Shown one piece after another: positions 51,022-60,364 of a stretch of 64,000 nt of DNA. This stretch comes from Candidatus Bipolaricaulis sibiricus (GTDB taxonomy: Bacteria; Bipolaricaulota; Bipolaricaulia; Bipolaricaulales; Bipolaricaulaceae), in contig CP034928.1 in NCBI GenBank assembly GCA_004102645.1, positions 620,001 to 684,000 of the forward strand, written 5' to 3'. The notes below the pieces were generated by a model, which saw only the letters and a list, made by a program, of their open reading frames with translations, had not been told where the DNA came from and ran no database searches. A program made the position numbers and the translations under genes. Numbering within the stretch: position 1 is the first letter of the stretch; the number at the start of each line of letters is the position of its first letter.

Positions 51022-51363
51022 ATGCGGGAAGCGGTAGCCAGGGCGCGGTTCATGCGGGTGTCTCCCCTCAAGGCACGGCTCGTGATCAACGAGATCCGGG
51101 GCAAGCCGGTGGACGAGGCGCGGCGGATCTTGGCGATGTCTCCCAAGAAGGCCAGCCGCCTCATCCGCAAGGTGCTGGACTCGGCAGTGGCCAATGCCCA
51201 ACACAACTTCGAGCTGGACGTCGACAAGCTGTCGGTGGTACGGGCGGTGGTCGATGAGGGACCGCGCATCCGACGGCTGAACCCGCGGGCGTTCGGGCGG
51301 GCCGACATCATCCGGCGGGCAATGGCCCACATCACCGTGGCCGTGGCGGAGAAGGAGGAGTAG
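51022..51363 (+). CDS. rplV: Ribosomal protein L22
   Basis: A 113-residue 50S protein; its long hairpin lines the exit tunnel. RVSPLKARLVINEIRGK and the hairpin tip RIRRLNPRAFGRADIIRR are recognisable. GAGGTGACGGG precedes ATG 51022. The stop codon overlaps the rpsC GTG by one base. Confidence 0.96.
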   Translation: MREAVARARFMRVSPLKARLVINEIRGKPVDEARRILAMSPKKASRLIRKVLDSAVANAQHNFELDVDKLSVVRAVVDEGPRIRRLNPRAFGRADIIRRAMAHITVAVAEKEE

Positions 51364-52025
51364 TGGGTCACAAGACGCATCCGGTGGGATTCCGGATTGG
51401 GGTGCTGAGGAAGTGGCGCTCGAATTGGTTCGCCCCCGACGCGCGGGTCCCCGAGTACGTGGCCGAGGACTTCCGGCTGCGTGCGGAGATCCACAAGGCG
51501 TACAAAGGGGCCGGCCTCGCAGAGACCCTCATTGAACGGACGACGGAGGGACGGGTGACGGTGACCATCCGCGCCGCTCGGCCGGGGATCATCATCGGCC
51601 GAGGGGGGGCTGAGATCGCCGCTCTCCAGGATAGGCTATCCCGCGTTGCCGGTCGAGATGTGCGGATCGGGGTGATGGAGGTCGAGCGGCCGGAGCTCGA
51701 GGCCCCGCTGGTGGCCCAGGATGTTGCGTTCCAGATTGAGAACCGGATCAACCCGTACCGGGCGATGAAGGAGACACTGCGGCGGATCATCGCCGCGGGT
51801 GCCCAGGGCGCGAAGATCCGCATCTCGGGACGGTTGGGGGGAGCGGAGATCTCGCGGTCGGTGGAAATGAAGGAGGGCCGCGTTCCGTTGCACACGCTGC
51901 GCGCGGACGTGGACTACGGACTCGCCGAGGCGTGGACGAAGTACGGGGTGATCGGGGTCAAGGCGTGGGTGTTCCGCGGCGAGGTCTGGTCGATGGCCGA
52001 CCGGTCTGGGTCGGAGGTGAAGTAA
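51363..52025 (+). CDS. rpsC: Ribosomal protein S3
   Basis: A 220-residue protein at the mRNA entry site of the 30S subunit with helicase-like activity. The KH domain is marked by [13 protein letters not shown], and the C-terminal domain by [17 protein letters not shown]. It starts with GTG and begins [12 protein letters not shown] as usual. Confidence 0.98.
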   Translation: MGHKTHPVGFRIGVLRKWRSNWFAPDARVPEYVAEDFRLRAEIHKAYKGAGLAETLIERTTEGRVTVTIRAARPGIIIGRGGAEIAALQDRLSRVAGRDVRIGVMEVERPELEAPLVAQDVAFQIENRINPYRAMKETLRRIIAAGAQGAKIRISGRLGGAEISRSVEMKEGRVPLHTLRADVDYGLAEAWTKYGVIGVKAWVFRGEVWSMADRSGSEVK

Positions 52026-52026
52026 C

Positions 52027-52455
52027 ATGCCTGCGCTGTTTCCCAAGCGCACGAAGTACCGCAAGCAGCACCGTGGGCGGATGAAGGGGATGGCCAGCCG
52101 CGGAGCGGAGGTCGCGTTCGGGGAGTTCGGCATCCAGGCCCTGGCGCCGGCGTGGATCACCAGCCAGCAGATCGAAGCGGTGCGCACCGCACTCGCGCGG
52201 GGTACGCATCGTGGCCGGGTGTGGGTCCGGATCTTTCCCGACAAGCCATACACGAAGATCGCTGCCGAGTCGCGGATGGGCAAAGGGAAGGGCGAAGTGG
52301 AAAACTGGGTCGCCGTGGTGCGTCCGGGGCGGGTCATGTTCGAGTTCTCGGGCGTGACCGAGGCCGAGGCGAAGGAGATCCACCGGCGCGTGTCGTGCAA
52401 GCTGCCTATTCCGACCCAGCTTCGGGCTCGGTTTCAGTTGGGAGGGGAGCGATGA
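52027..52455 (+). CDS. rplP: Ribosomal protein L16
   Basis: A 142-residue 50S protein near the A-site tRNA elbow. [38 protein letters not shown] and [18 protein letters not shown] are typical. Its stop codon overlaps the rpmC start as ATGA. Confidence 0.97.
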   Translation: MPALFPKRTKYRKQHRGRMKGMASRGAEVAFGEFGIQALAPAWITSQQIEAVRTALARGTHRGRVWVRIFPDKPYTKIAAESRMGKGKGEVENWVAVVRPGRVMFEFSGVTEAEAKEIHRRVSCKLPIPTQLRARFQLGGER

Positions 52456-52643
52456 ACGCCCGGGAATTGCGGGATTTGTCGGCAGACGAGCTTCGGCTGC
52501 GGGTGCGCGAGGGGAAGAAGAAGCTCTTCACGCTGCGCTTTCAGCTCGCCTCAGGGCGTCTGACGAACACGGCGGAGATCGGCAAGGCGAAGCGCGATAT
52601 CGCCCGCGCGCTGACGCTGCTCAAGGAACGAGACCATGCGTAG
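52452..52643 (+). CDS. rpmC: Ribosomal protein L29
   Basis: A 63-residue helical 50S protein near the tunnel exit. [21 protein letters not shown] and [23 protein letters not shown] fit the family. ATG 52452 follows GGAGGGGAGCG, and the rpsQ start lies within its last codons. Confidence 0.95.
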   Translation: MNARELRDLSADELRLRVREGKKKLFTLRFQLASGRLTNTAEIGKAKRDIARALTLLKERDHA

Positions 52644-52881
52644 ACAACGGGTCGGTCGGGTGATCAGCAATCGGATGATGAAGACGGTCGTGGTGTTGGA
52701 GGAGCGGCTCGTTGAGGCTCCTGTCTACCACAAACGGCAGCGTCGGCGGACGAAGTACTACGCGCACGACGAGGCCGGCCAGGCACGGGTGGGGGACATC
52801 GTTCGCATCGAAGAGACGAGGCCTCTGTCCAAGCTCAAGCGGTGGCGGCTGCTGGAAGTCGTGCGCCGCGCGGAAGGGTGA
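52636..52881 (+). CDS. rpsQ: Ribosomal protein S17
   Basis: An 81-residue early-assembly 30S protein with an OB fold. [37 protein letters not shown] and the C-terminal KRWRLLEVV are typical. It overlaps rpmC by 8 nt. Confidence 0.96.
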   Translation: MRRQRVGRVISNRMMKTVVVLEERLVEAPVYHKRQRRRTKYYAHDEAGQARVGDIVRIEETRPLSKLKRWRLLEVVRRAEG

Positions 52882-52885
52882 GAGC

Positions 52886-53248
52886 ATGATCTTCCCGACA
52901 ACACGGCTTGCCGTAGCCGACAACACCGGGGTGAAGGAAGTGGAGTGCATCAACGTGCTTGGGAAGAAGAGCCAAGCCGGGATCGGGGATATCGTAGTGG
53001 CCTCGGTCAAGAAGCGGATCCCGACCTCTGAGTTCACCAAGGGGAACATCGTGCGGGGCGTTGTGGTGCGGACGCGGGTGGCGTTCCGGCGCGAGGACGG
53101 GAGCACGATCCGCTTTGACGACAATGCGGTAGTGCTTGTCGACAAGACCCTGCAGCCGCTCGGGACGCGGGTGTTCGGGCCGGTGGCGCGCGAGCTGCGG
53201 GAGCGGGGGATGATGCGCATCATCTCCGTTGCCCCAGAGGTCGTGTAG
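52886..53248 (+). CDS. rplN: Ribosomal protein L14
   Basis: A 120-residue 50S interface protein and the binding partner of the silencing factor RsfS encoded at 7.0 kb. LAVADNTGVKEVECINVLG, VRTRVAFRREDGSTIRFDDNA and GTRVFGPVARELRE are conserved. It opens the spc part of the cluster with no intervening promoter. Confidence 0.98.
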   Translation: MIFPTTRLAVADNTGVKEVECINVLGKKSQAGIGDIVVASVKKRIPTSEFTKGNIVRGVVVRTRVAFRREDGSTIRFDDNAVVLVDKTLQPLGTRVFGPVARELRERGMMRIISVAPEVV

Positions 53249-53263
53249 GGAGCGGGAGGAACG

Positions 53264-53572
53264 ATGCGGAAGGTGCGGAAGGGCGACCGGGTCAAGGTCA
53301 TCTCCGGTGAGGATCGGGGCAAGGTGGGCAAAGTCCTCCAGGTGTTCCCGGAAACAGACCGCGTCCTGGTCGAGGGAGTCAACATCGTGACCAAACACCA
53401 GCGACCGACGCAGACGGTGCGTGAGCCGGGGATCATCAAGCGGGAGTCGCCAGTTCACGTGTCCAACGTGAAGGTGGTGTGCCCGGAGTGCAGCACTCCC
53501 AGCAGGCTGGGGATCGCGCTGTCGGACAAGCAGAAGCTCCGCCGCTGTAAGCAGTGCGGAGCCACGTTCTAG
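53264..53572 (+). CDS. rplX: Ribosomal protein L24, zinc-ribbon form
   Basis: A 102-residue assembly initiator of the 50S subunit. The KOW segment ([20 protein letters not shown]) leads, and [10 protein letters not shown] follows. The C-terminal 30 residues hold two CxxC pairs (C73/C76 and C95/C98), so a zinc site is likely; many L24 proteins lack the second pair. Confidence 0.95.
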   Translation: MRKVRKGDRVKVISGEDRGKVGKVLQVFPETDRVLVEGVNIVTKHQRPTQTVREPGIIKRESPVHVSNVKVVCPECSTPSRLGIALSDKQKLRRCKQCGATF

Positions 53573-53576
53573 GACC

Positions 53577-54110
53577 ATGCCCTATCCAAGATACAGCGAG
53601 GAAGTTGCGCCGAGGCTGATGAAGGAGCTCGGGTACTCCAACGTGATGCAGGCCCCCAAGGTGACGAAGGTCGTGGTGAACATGGGGGTGGGCAAGCATG
53701 ACGATCCGAAGATCCTCGAGGGAGCCGTGAAGAACCTGGCTCAGATCACCGGCCAGAAGCCGGTGGTAACGCGGGCCAAGCGGGCAGTGTCGGACTTCAA
53801 GATCCGCAAGGGCGATGCCATTGGATGCATGGTGACGCTGCGCGGGCCCCGGGCGTACGAGTTCCTGTACAAGCTGTTCAACGTGGCCCTCCCCGGGATC
53901 CGCGACTTCAAGGGCGTCTCCCCGGATGCGTTTGATGGACGAGGGAACTTCTCGATCGGTCTGGCCGAGCAGATGGTGTTCCCGGAGATCTCGTACGATG
54001 ACGTGGTGCGTGCCCAGGGGATGGACATCACCATTGTGACCACCGCAGAGACGGACCGCGAGGGCGCAGCGCTGCTGGCGGCTCTGGGTTGCGCGTTCCG
54101 CAAGGAGTAG
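53577..54110 (+). CDS. rplE: Ribosomal protein L5
   Basis: A 177-residue 50S protein contacting 5S rRNA and P-site t[41 protein letters not shown] and [20 protein letters not shown] are typical. It follows rplX by 4 nt. Confidence 0.97.
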   Translation: MPYPRYSEEVAPRLMKELGYSNVMQAPKVTKVVVNMGVGKHDDPKILEGAVKNLAQITGQKPVVTRAKRAVSDFKIRKGDAIGCMVTLRGPRAYEFLYKLFNVALPGIRDFKGVSPDAFDGRGNFSIGLAEQMVFPEISYDDVVRAQGMDITIVTTAETDREGAALLAALGCAFRKE

Positions 54111-54119
54111 GGAGGGGAG

Positions 54120-54305
54120 ATGGCACGGAAGGCCATGATCGAGAAGGCGAACCGCCGCCCAAAGTTCGCGGTACGCAAGCACAACCGGTGCCAGCTGTGC
54201 GGGCGGTCACGGGCGTACATCCGGGACTTCGGCCTGTGCCGGCTCTGCTTCCGCAAGCTGGCCCTGGACGGACAGCTCCCGGGCGTGAAGAAGGCGGCGT
54301 GGTGA
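54120..54305 (+). CDS. rpsN: Ribosomal protein S14, zinc-binding type (S14Z)
   Basis: A 61-residue short S14 with C24/C27 and C40/C43 forming the zinc site, the form found in thermophiles and many Gram-positive bacteria. RFVRKHNR-like basic residues and [11 protein letters not shown] are present. GGAGGGGAG precedes the ATG. Confidence 0.96.
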   Translation: MARKAMIEKANRRPKFAVRKHNRCQLCGRSRAYIRDFGLCRLCFRKLALDGQLPGVKKAAW

Positions 54306-54315
54306 GGAGGAACGG

Positions 54316-54726
54316 ATGATGGTGAACGACCCCATTGCCGATATGCTGGCGCGGATCCGCAACGCCCTCGCCCGGTCCATGGAAGAGGTGACGATGCCCT
54401 CGTCGCGGATGAAGGTGGACATCGCCCGGATCCTGGCCGATGAGGGGTACATCGAGTCGTATGCGGTGGAGGAAGGGACCCCCTGCCCCACGCTGCGCCT
54501 CAAGCTGAAGTACAAGCGGGAGGGGACGCGGTTCCGTCGCCCGGCCATCCAAGGCCTGCGGCGGGTGAGCACGTCCTCACGCCGCGTGTACCTCGGGGCG
54601 GACGAGATCCCGAACACACGCGGGGGGTTGGGCACGGCCGTTCTGTCCACATCGCAAGGGGTCATGACGGGACGCGAGGCCCGGCGCCGTCGGATCGGCG
54701 GCGAGCTCCTGTACGAGGTGTGGTGA
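54316..54726 (+). CDS. rpsH: Ribosomal protein S8
   Basis: A 136-residue primary 30S binding protein. NDPIADMLARIRNA, MPSSRMKVDIARILADEGYI and the C-terminal GVMTGREARRRRIGGELL are typical. Two adjacent ATG codons (54316, 54319) could start it. In E. coli S8 represses the spc operon by binding near rplE; whether that site exists here was not tested. Confidence 0.97.
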   Translation: MMVNDPIADMLARIRNALARSMEEVTMPSSRMKVDIARILADEGYIESYAVEEGTPCPTLRLKLKYKREGTRFRRPAIQGLRRVSTSSRRVYLGADEIPNTRGGLGTAVLSTSQGVMTGREARRRRIGGELLYEVW

Positions 54727-54730
54727 GACG

Positions 54731-55276
54731 ATGTCCAAGATCGGGAAGAAGCCTATCCGGATACCGTCGGGGGTTGAAGTCGTGGTTCATCCCGGCCGGG
54801 TCGTCGTCCGGGGTCCCCACGGGACGCTAGAGTGTCCCTACGAACCGGAGTTCGTGACGATCACGATCCGCGACGGGGAGGTTCACGTCGAGCGCAAGGC
54901 CGAGCGGGCCCCGTTTCGTGCCCGGCATGGTCTGTACAGGGCTCTCATTGCGAACATGATCCGCGGCGTTACCGAGAAGTGGCAGAAGGAGCTGGAGATC
55001 CAGGGGTTGGGGTACCGGGCACGCGCAGAGGGACGGGCCCTGGTGATGGAGCTTGGCTATTCCCACCCCGTGCGCTACGAGATCCCTGATGGGATTGAGT
55101 TTGCGGTTCCCGACCCTGCCCGGATCGTGATCCGGGGGATCGACAACCGGTTGGTGGGCCAAGTTGCGGCGGACATCCGGGCGTTCCATCCACCCGAGCC
55201 CTACCGCGGCACCGGCATCCGCTACCGCGGGGAGGAGATCGTTCGCAAGGCGGGTAAACTGGGGGCGAAAGGGTGA
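54731..55276 (+). CDS. rplF: Ribosomal protein L6
   Basis: A 181-residue 50S protein near the factor-binding site, made of two similar halves. [27 protein letters not shown] and [16 protein letters not shown] are conserved. Its stop overlaps a GTG that could begin rplR. Confidence 0.97.
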   Translation: MSKIGKKPIRIPSGVEVVVHPGRVVVRGPHGTLECPYEPEFVTITIRDGEVHVERKAERAPFRARHGLYRALIANMIRGVTEKWQKELEIQGLGYRARAEGRALVMELGYSHPVRYEIPDGIEFAVPDPARIVIRGIDNRLVGQVAADIRAFHPPEPYRGTGIRYRGEEIVRKAGKLGAKG

Positions 55277-55281
55277 CAGTT

Positions 55282-55644
55282 ATGGCCATACGAACGCGCA
55301 ACGAACATCGACTTAAGCGAAAGGCACGCATCCGACGCCGGGTCCACGGGACCGCGGACCGCCCGCGGCTCGCGGTGTACAAGAGCCTCCACCACGTGTA
55401 CGCCCAGATCGTGGACGATGACCAGGGGAAGACGCTCGCCTCTGCTTCCACACTGTGCGCGGAGCTCCGCGCGCGCGGTGCAAGGAACACGGTGGAAGGG
55501 GCGCGTGCGGTGGGGGCCTTGGTGGCCCAGCGAGCGCGCGAAGGTGGGATTCGCCGGGTCGTGTTCGATCGCTCGGGCTACCCCTACCACGGCAAGGTTC
55601 GTGCCCTGGCCGAGGCGGCTCGCGAGGGAGGGCTTGAGTTCTGA
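55282..55644 (+). CDS. rplR: Ribosomal protein L18
   Basis: A 120-residue 5S rRNA-binding protein. [29 protein letters not shown] and [26 protein letters not shown] are typical. ATG 55282 is preferred; GTG 55273, which overlaps the rplF stop, would add three residues. The stop codon shares a base with the rpsE ATG (TGATG). Confidence 0.96.
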   Translation: MAIRTRNEHRLKRKARIRRRVHGTADRPRLAVYKSLHHVYAQIVDDDQGKTLASASTLCAELRARGARNTVEGARAVGALVAQRAREGGIRRVVFDRSGYPYHGKVRALAEAAREGGLEF

Positions 55645-56156
55645 TGGCGAGATACGCAGAGCAACCAGCGAACGAGGTCATCGACATCCGTCGGGTGGGC
55701 AAGGTCACCAAGGGTGGAAAGCGCCTTCGGTTCCGGGTCGTGGTTGTGGCAGGTGACGGCGCAGGCCGAGTCGGGGTGGGGGTGGGGAAGTCGGTCGAGA
55801 TTCCCCAGGCTGTCCAGCAGGCGATCCGGGATGCGATGAAACGTCTGGTCACGGTTCCGATCCAGGATGGGACGATCCCCCACGAGGTCCGAGGCCAGTA
55901 CGGAGCGGCCAAGGTGCTGCTGCGCCCGGCGTATCCGGGGACCGGGGTTATTGCCGGCCGGACGGTGGGAGCGGTGTGCCGGATCGCGGGCATACGGAAC
56001 ATCCTCACCAAGGCCCTGCGGTCCACGAATCCGCTCAACCTGGCCCGAGCAACGCTCGATGGGTTCCGCCAGATGGAGGGCGTGGAGATGGTTGCCGCCC
56101 GGCGTGGGAAGACCGTTGAGGAGATCTTGGAGGTCGAGGATGCTGAGGCTCGATAA
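55644..56156 (+). CDS. rpsE: Ribosomal protein S5
   Basis: A 170-residue 30S accuracy protein. VTKGGKRLRFRVVVVAGDG, VGVGVGKSVEIPQAVQQA and RPAYPGTGVIAGRTVGAV are typical. The next gene, overlapping by 17 nt, is rplO; rpmD (L30), which usually sits here, is absent. Confidence 0.97.
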   Translation: MARYAEQPANEVIDIRRVGKVTKGGKRLRFRVVVVAGDGAGRVGVGVGKSVEIPQAVQQAIRDAMKRLVTVPIQDGTIPHEVRGQYGAAKVLLRPAYPGTGVIAGRTVGAVCRIAGIRNILTKALRSTNPLNLARATLDGFRQMEGVEMVAARRGKTVEEILEVEDAEAR

Positions 56157-56625
56157 CCTGCGGCCGGCCCCCGGAAGCAAGAAGCGCCGCAAGCGTGTGG
56201 GGCGAGGGTACAGCTCGGGCCACGGTGGCCACGAGTCGGGCAAGGGGACCAAGGGTCAGAACTCGCGATCCGGGGTCACGGTGCGACCGGGGTACGAAGG
56301 CGGCCAGACGCCATTCTGGATGCGGTTTCCCAAGCGGGGATTCCACAACGTGGCCCGCGTCGAGTACGCCGTGGTCAACGTGGGTGACCTGGACGCCCTG
56401 TTTTCTGCCGGTGACGAGGTCTCATTGGACGTGCTCACCCAACGGGGGATCGTGAAGGATCCCAAATGCGGTCTGAAGATCCTCGGTCATGGCGAACTGA
56501 CAAAGGCCCTCGTCGTCAAGGCGGATCGGTTCAGCCAAGCGGCGCGAACGAAGATCGAGGCAGTCGGAGGACGAGCCGAAGGCGGCGAGCCCCCAGCGGC
56601 CGCTGGCTCGGGTGAGGAGGCGTAG
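56140..56625 (+). CDS. rplO: Ribosomal protein L15
   Basis: A 161-residue 50S protein. The glycine-rich N-terminus (KRRKRVGRGYSSGHGGHESG, KGTKGQNSRSG) and GFEGGQ-like GYEGGQTPFWMRFPKRGF are typical. ATG 56140 has GGAGGTCGAGG upstream. A short alanine- and glycine-rich tail ends the protein. Translation of secY begins directly at the next base. Confidence 0.96.
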   Translation: MLRLDNLRPAPGSKKRRKRVGRGYSSGHGGHESGKGTKGQNSRSGVTVRPGYEGGQTPFWMRFPKRGFHNVARVEYAVVNVGDLDALFSAGDEVSLDVLTQRGIVKDPKCGLKILGHGELTKALVVKADRFSQAARTKIEAVGGRAEGGEPPAAAGSGEEA

Positions 56626-57918
56626 GTGCTGGGACGCATTCAGCAGGTGTTCGCGATCGAGGAGCTGCGGAGGAGGATCCTCTACACGTTGGGGATGCTC
56701 CTCGTGTTTCGGATCGGAGCCCACATCCCGGTGCCGGGTGTGGACACCAAACAACTTGCCGACGTCCTGTCCGGAGCGTTCGGTGCTGGCTTGTTCCAGT
56801 TCATCAACATGTTCACCGGCGGGGCACTGCAGCAGTTCTCGCTGTTCTCGCTGGGTGTGATCCCGTACATCAACGCCTCAATCATCCTGTCGCTGCTGAT
56901 CCCGGCGTTCCCGAAACTGAAGAAGCTGCAGGAAGAGGGTCGGGAAGGCCGCAAGAAGCTCACCCAGTACACCCGTTGGGGAACGGTCGTCCTCGCTCTT
57001 GCCCAGTCCTACGCGATGGGCGTGCTCGTGGTGCAGTACGGGCTGGCGCAGCCGTCGGTGGGTTTCTTCCTGAGCACGATCATCACCCTCACCGCGGGGT
57101 CGATCTTCCTGATGTGGGTTGGCGAGCGGATGACGGAGAACGGTGTTGGCAACGGGATCTCGATGCTCATCATGGCGGGCATCGTGGCCCGGTTCCCGGC
57201 GGAGATCCAGCAGTCGGCCCTTGAGATCTCGGCAGGCACGGTTCACCCACTGTGGGGGATCGGCCTGATCGGGCTGTTCGTGGCGGTGGTCGCCCTCACG
57301 GTGATCATCCAGCAGGGTCAGCGCAAAATCGTCATCCAATACGCCAAGCGCACTTCCGGACGCCGGGTCTATGGCGGGCATACCACCCACCTCCCGCTGC
57401 GGGTGAACCAGGGGGGCGTGATCCCGATCATCTTTGCCTCTGCGATCCTCACGCTCCCGAGCTCGATCGCGACCTGGGTTCCTCAGTTGAACTGGCTCCA
57501 GAGCTACGTGGCACCTGGAAGCACGATTTACCTGGTCGCTTACGTGCTTCTCATCTTCTTCTTCACGTACTTCTACTCGTCGCTGGTGTTCGATCCGAAC
57601 GACATCGCGAAGAACCTCCGCGAGGCGGGCGGGTTCGTGCCCGGGGTGCGGCCGGGTCAGCCGACGGCGGATCACCTGGGAGCCGTGACGAACCGGTTGC
57701 TGCTTGTGGGGGGGCTGTTCCTGGCTGGCATTGCCGTCCTCCCGTTCGTGTTCTCCGCTCTGTCCAACATGCGGGGCTTCGCGATCGGGGGAACCTCGAT
57801 CCTCATCCTGGTCGGAGTGGGCATCGACACGATCATGCAGATCGAGGCCCACCTGGTGATGCGTCAGTACGAGTCACTGGTCAAGGGCTCCGCGTTCTTG
57901 GGGAGGAAGGGCCTGTGA
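56626..57918 (+). CDS. secY: Protein translocase subunit SecY
   Basis: The 430-residue channel subunit of the Sec translocon with ten transmembrane helices. RIGAHIPVPGVD, the plug region, NGVGNGISMLIMAGI, and the cytoplasmic loop GRRVYGGHTTHLPLRVNQGGVIPIIFA are conserved. It starts with GTG right after rplO; the adk GTG overlaps its stop codon. secE and secG are not in the window. Confidence 0.98.
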   Translation: MLGRIQQVFAIEELRRRILYTLGMLLVFRIGAHIPVPGVDTKQLADVLSGAFGAGLFQFINMFTGGALQQFSLFSLGVIPYINASIILSLLIPAFPKLKKLQEEGREGRKKLTQYTRWGTVVLALAQSYAMGVLVVQYGLAQPSVGFFLSTIITLTAGSIFLMWVGERMTENGVGNGISMLIMAGIVARFPAEIQQSALEISAGTVHPLWGIGLIGLFVAVVALTVIIQQGQRKIVIQYAKRTSGRRVYGGHTTHLPLRVNQGGVIPIIFASAILTLPSSIATWVPQLNWLQSYVAPGSTIYLVAYVLLIFFFTYFYSSLVFDPNDIAKNLREAGGFVPGVRPGQPTADHLGAVTNRLLLVGGLFLAGIAVLPFVFSALSNMRGFAIGGTSILILVGVGIDTIMQIEAHLVMRQYESLVKGSAFLGRKGL

Positions 57919-58538
57919 GGAACGTGATCCTCCTCGGTCCGCCGGGAGCGGGAAAGGGGACGATCGCGGCGCGGGTGGCGGAGAACGCTGACCTGTTGCA
58001 CCTTTCAACCGGCGATGTCCTGCGCGACGAGGTGGCGCGCGGGACGAGGCTCGGGGAACTGGCCCGCGGGTTCATGGAGCGCGGAGAGCTCGTGCCGGAC
58101 GATGTCGTATTGGCGATGGTTCGGGAACGGGTTGCCGGGCGAGACGGCGTGCTGCTCGATGGGTTCCCGCGTACGTTGGCGCAAGCCGAGGGTCTAGCTC
58201 GGTTCCTTCCCGTAGACGTTGTGGTGTACCTTGCGGTGGCGAAGGACGAGGTTGTGCGACGGCTGAGCGGCCGGAGGGTGTGCGGGGCGTGTGGGGCGGT
58301 GTACAACGTGGTGAGCGAGCGGCCGCAGCGCGAGGGGCGCTGTGACCGCTGTGGCGGAGAGCTGCGCCAGCGGCCCGACGACGCTCCGGAGGTGGTGGCG
58401 CGGCGGTACGAGGTCTACGAGAAGGACTCGCGACCTCTCGTCGAGCACTACGCCCGCCAGGGGGTGCTCGTGACGGTAGATGCGGCGCGTCCGGCCCACG
58501 AGGTCGCCGCTGACGTGGCGAAGGTGCTCCGCGCGTGA
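57915..58538 (+). CDS. adk: Adenylate kinase, zinc-LID type
   Basis: A 207-residue enzyme converting ATP and AMP to two ADP. The P-loop is GPPGAGKG (8-15), LDGFPRT is the AMP-site segment, and the LID carries C123/C126 and C143/C146, the zinc form common in Gram-positive bacteria and thermophiles. GTG 57915 overlaps the secY stop, and its own stop overlaps the map start, both as GTGA. Confidence 0.97.
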   Translation: MRNVILLGPPGAGKGTIAARVAENADLLHLSTGDVLRDEVARGTRLGELARGFMERGELVPDDVVLAMVRERVAGRDGVLLDGFPRTLAQAEGLARFLPVDVVVYLAVAKDEVVRRLSGRRVCGACGAVYNVVSERPQREGRCDRCGGELRQRPDDAPEVVARRYEVYEKDSRPLVEHYARQGVLVTVDAARPAHEVAADVAKVLRA

Positions 58539-59311
58539 TCGCCCTCAAGACCGCGGCCGAGATCGGCGTTGTCGCCGAGAACGCCCGTCTCCTCGGTGGG
58601 ATCCTCGTTGGGGTTGCCCTGCGGGCGAGGCCCGGCGTGGCGACGGACGAACTGGACGCCTGGGCCGAGTCCCAGATCCGCGACGCCGGGGCCGAGCCAG
58701 CGTTCAAGGGATACCACGGCTATCCGGCCACGCTGTGTGTGTCTGTGAACGAGGAGATCGTCCACGGCATTCCCTCCGCGCGGAAGCTGAGGGACGGGGA
58801 CATCGTGTCGCTCGACCTCGGGCTGCGCCGTGCGGGGTACTACGCAGACGCGGCACTAACGGTCGGGGTGGGACGCATCTCGCCCGAGGCCGAGCGGTTG
58901 CTTGCCGTCACGCGTGGTGCCTTGCAGGAGGCGATTCGGGCAGCTAGACTTGGCGGACACGTTTCGGATCTATCCCACGCGATCGGCCGGTATGTGGATC
59001 GCCACGGGTTTCACGTGGTTCGGGAGTTCGTGGGCCATGGCATTGGCCGGGATCTGCACGAGGATCCGCAGATTCCGAGCTTCGGCGTAGCCGGGCAGGG
59101 AACGGTGTTAAGGGAGGGGATGGTGCTGTGCCCGGAGCCGATGGTGAAGGGTGACGACCTCCCTGTACGCATCTTGGAAGATGGGTGGACTGCGGTGACG
59201 GCCAGCGGGTCGCTCGCTGCGCACTACGAGGAGATGGTGGTCGTCACCGCCGATGGGCCCTGGGTGCTCACGGGCGGGATTTGGGAGGCCTTTTGTCGAA
59301 GAAGGACGTGA
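58535..59311 (+). CDS. map: Methionine aminopeptidase, type I
   Basis: A 258-residue enzyme removing the initiator methionine. The five metal ligands are D94, D105, H168, E201 and E232, and H77 (IVHGIP) completes the active site. [12 protein letters not shown] is intact. The segment around E201 reads CPEPMV, where TIEPM is usual. The last 19 nt overlap infA. Confidence 0.97.
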   Translation: MIALKTAAEIGVVAENARLLGGILVGVALRARPGVATDELDAWAESQIRDAGAEPAFKGYHGYPATLCVSVNEEIVHGIPSARKLRDGDIVSLDLGLRRAGYYADAALTVGVGRISPEAERLLAVTRGALQEAIRAARLGGHVSDLSHAIGRYVDRHGFHVVREFVGHGIGRDLHEDPQIPSFGVAGQGTVLREGMVLCPEPMVKGDDLPVRILEDGWTAVTASGSLAAHYEEMVVVTADGPWVLTGGIWEAFCRRRT

Positions 59312-59511
59312 TTCGGGCGCGAGGGGAAGTCACGGAAGTCCTGCCCGACTCGATGTACCGGGTGAAGCTGGACAACGAGCACGATGCGCTGTGCGTGGCC
59401 TCGGGCCGGATGCGGAAGAACTTCATCCGAGTGGTGGTCGGCGATCGCGTGATCGTGGAGTTCTCCCCGTACGATCTCACCCGGGGACGGATTGTGTACC
59501 GCGAGACATAG
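59293..59511 (+). CDS. infA: Translation initiation factor IF-1
   Basis: A 72-residue OB-fold factor that occupies the A site during initiation. [36 protein letters not shown] and [15 protein letters not shown] match the family. A TTG at 59293 gives exactly the family length and has GGGAGG four nt upstream; GTG 59308 would cut five residues. A rare TTG start on an initiation factor gene may limit its own translation. Confidence 0.94.
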   Translation: MSKKDVIRARGEVTEVLPDSMYRVKLDNEHDALCVASGRMRKNFIRVVVGDRVIVEFSPYDLTRGRIVYRET

Positions 59512-59522
59512 AGGAGGCGAGG

Positions 59523-59636
59523 ATGAAGGTCCGGAGCTCAGTGAAGAAGATCTGCGAGAAGTGCCGGGTCATCCGCCGCACGGGACGGTTGTGGGTTGTG
59601 TGCCGCAACCCCAAGCACAAGCAGCGGCAGGGGTAG
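59523..59636 (+). CDS. rpmJ: Ribosomal protein L36
   Basis: A 37-residue 50S protein with the zinc ligands C11, C14, C27 and H32. [18 protein letters not shown] is typical. GAGGCGAGG precedes the ATG, and rpsM follows after 3 nt. Confidence 0.97.
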   Translation: MKVRSSVKKICEKCRVIRRTGRLWVVCRNPKHKQRQG

Positions 59637-59639
59637 GGT

Positions 59640-60005
59640 ATGGCACGAATCGCAGGGATCAACCTTCCGGCGAAGAAACAGATTGCGGTGGCCCTGACCT
59701 ACATCTATGGCATCGGCACAGCGAGGGCCCACGAGATCCTGAAGCGGACGGGTGTCGCTCCAGATACGAAGGTCATGGACCTCACCGAGCAGGATGTGAC
59801 CGCCCTCCGGCGTGAGGTGGAGTCGCAGCTGGTCGAAGGTGACCTGCGGCGACAGGTGCGGGCGAACATCCAGCGCATGATTGACATCGGCTGCTACCGG
59901 GGGCTTCGCCACAAGGTGGGGTTGCCGGTGCGTGGTCAGAAGACGCGAACGAATGCTCGGACCTGGAAGGGGCCACGGCCGGCCAAGGCCGGGAAGAGGA
60001 AGTAA
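59640..60005 (+). CDS. rpsM: Ribosomal protein S13
   Basis: A 121-residue 30S head protein contacting the 50S subunit and P-site t[30 protein letters not shown] and the basic C-terminal [16 protein letters not shown] are conserved. It opens the alpha part of the cluster. The stop shares a base with the rpsK ATG (TAATG). Confidence 0.97.
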   Translation: MARIAGINLPAKKQIAVALTYIYGIGTARAHEILKRTGVAPDTKVMDLTEQDVTALRREVESQLVEGDLRRQVRANIQRMIDIGCYRGLRHKVGLPVRGQKTRTNARTWKGPRPAKAGKRK

Positions 60006-60352
60006 TGGCTCAGGCACGGAAGAAGAAGGCGATTCGTCTCGACCGAGCGCGGGTGCACGTGCACTCCACGTTCAACAACACGATCATCACCGTGACCGAT
60101 CCGAACGGCAACGCGGTTGGCTGGCAGTCGGGTGGGACGGCGGGGTTCACAGGCTCGCGGAAGGGGACGCCGTATGCCGCCCAGCTGGCCACGCAGGCAT
60201 TGGTGCGTGATCTGAAGGAGTACGGCGTGCGGTCGGTCATCGTGACCGTGGACGGCACGGGATCAGGGCGACAGGCTGTGGTGCAGACGCTGCGCTCGCT
60301 GGGGATCCAGGTCGAGGAAGTCCGGAACGTGACGCCGGTCAGTCACAGCTAG
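60005..60352 (+). CDS. rpsK: Ribosomal protein S11
   Basis: A 115-residue 30S platform protein. VHSTFNNTIITVTDPNGNAV, SGGTAGFTGSRKGTPYAAQ and GTGSGRQAVVQTLRSLG are typical. The usual C-terminal PHNGCRPPKRRRV is missing: the protein ends VTPVSHS, about ten residues short of most S11 proteins. Confidence 0.96.
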   Translation: MAQARKKKAIRLDRARVHVHSTFNNTIITVTDPNGNAVGWQSGGTAGFTGSRKGTPYAAQLATQALVRDLKEYGVRSVIVTVDGTGSGRQAVVQTLRSLGIQVEEVRNVTPVSHS

Positions 60353-60364
60353 GAGGCGGCGAGG

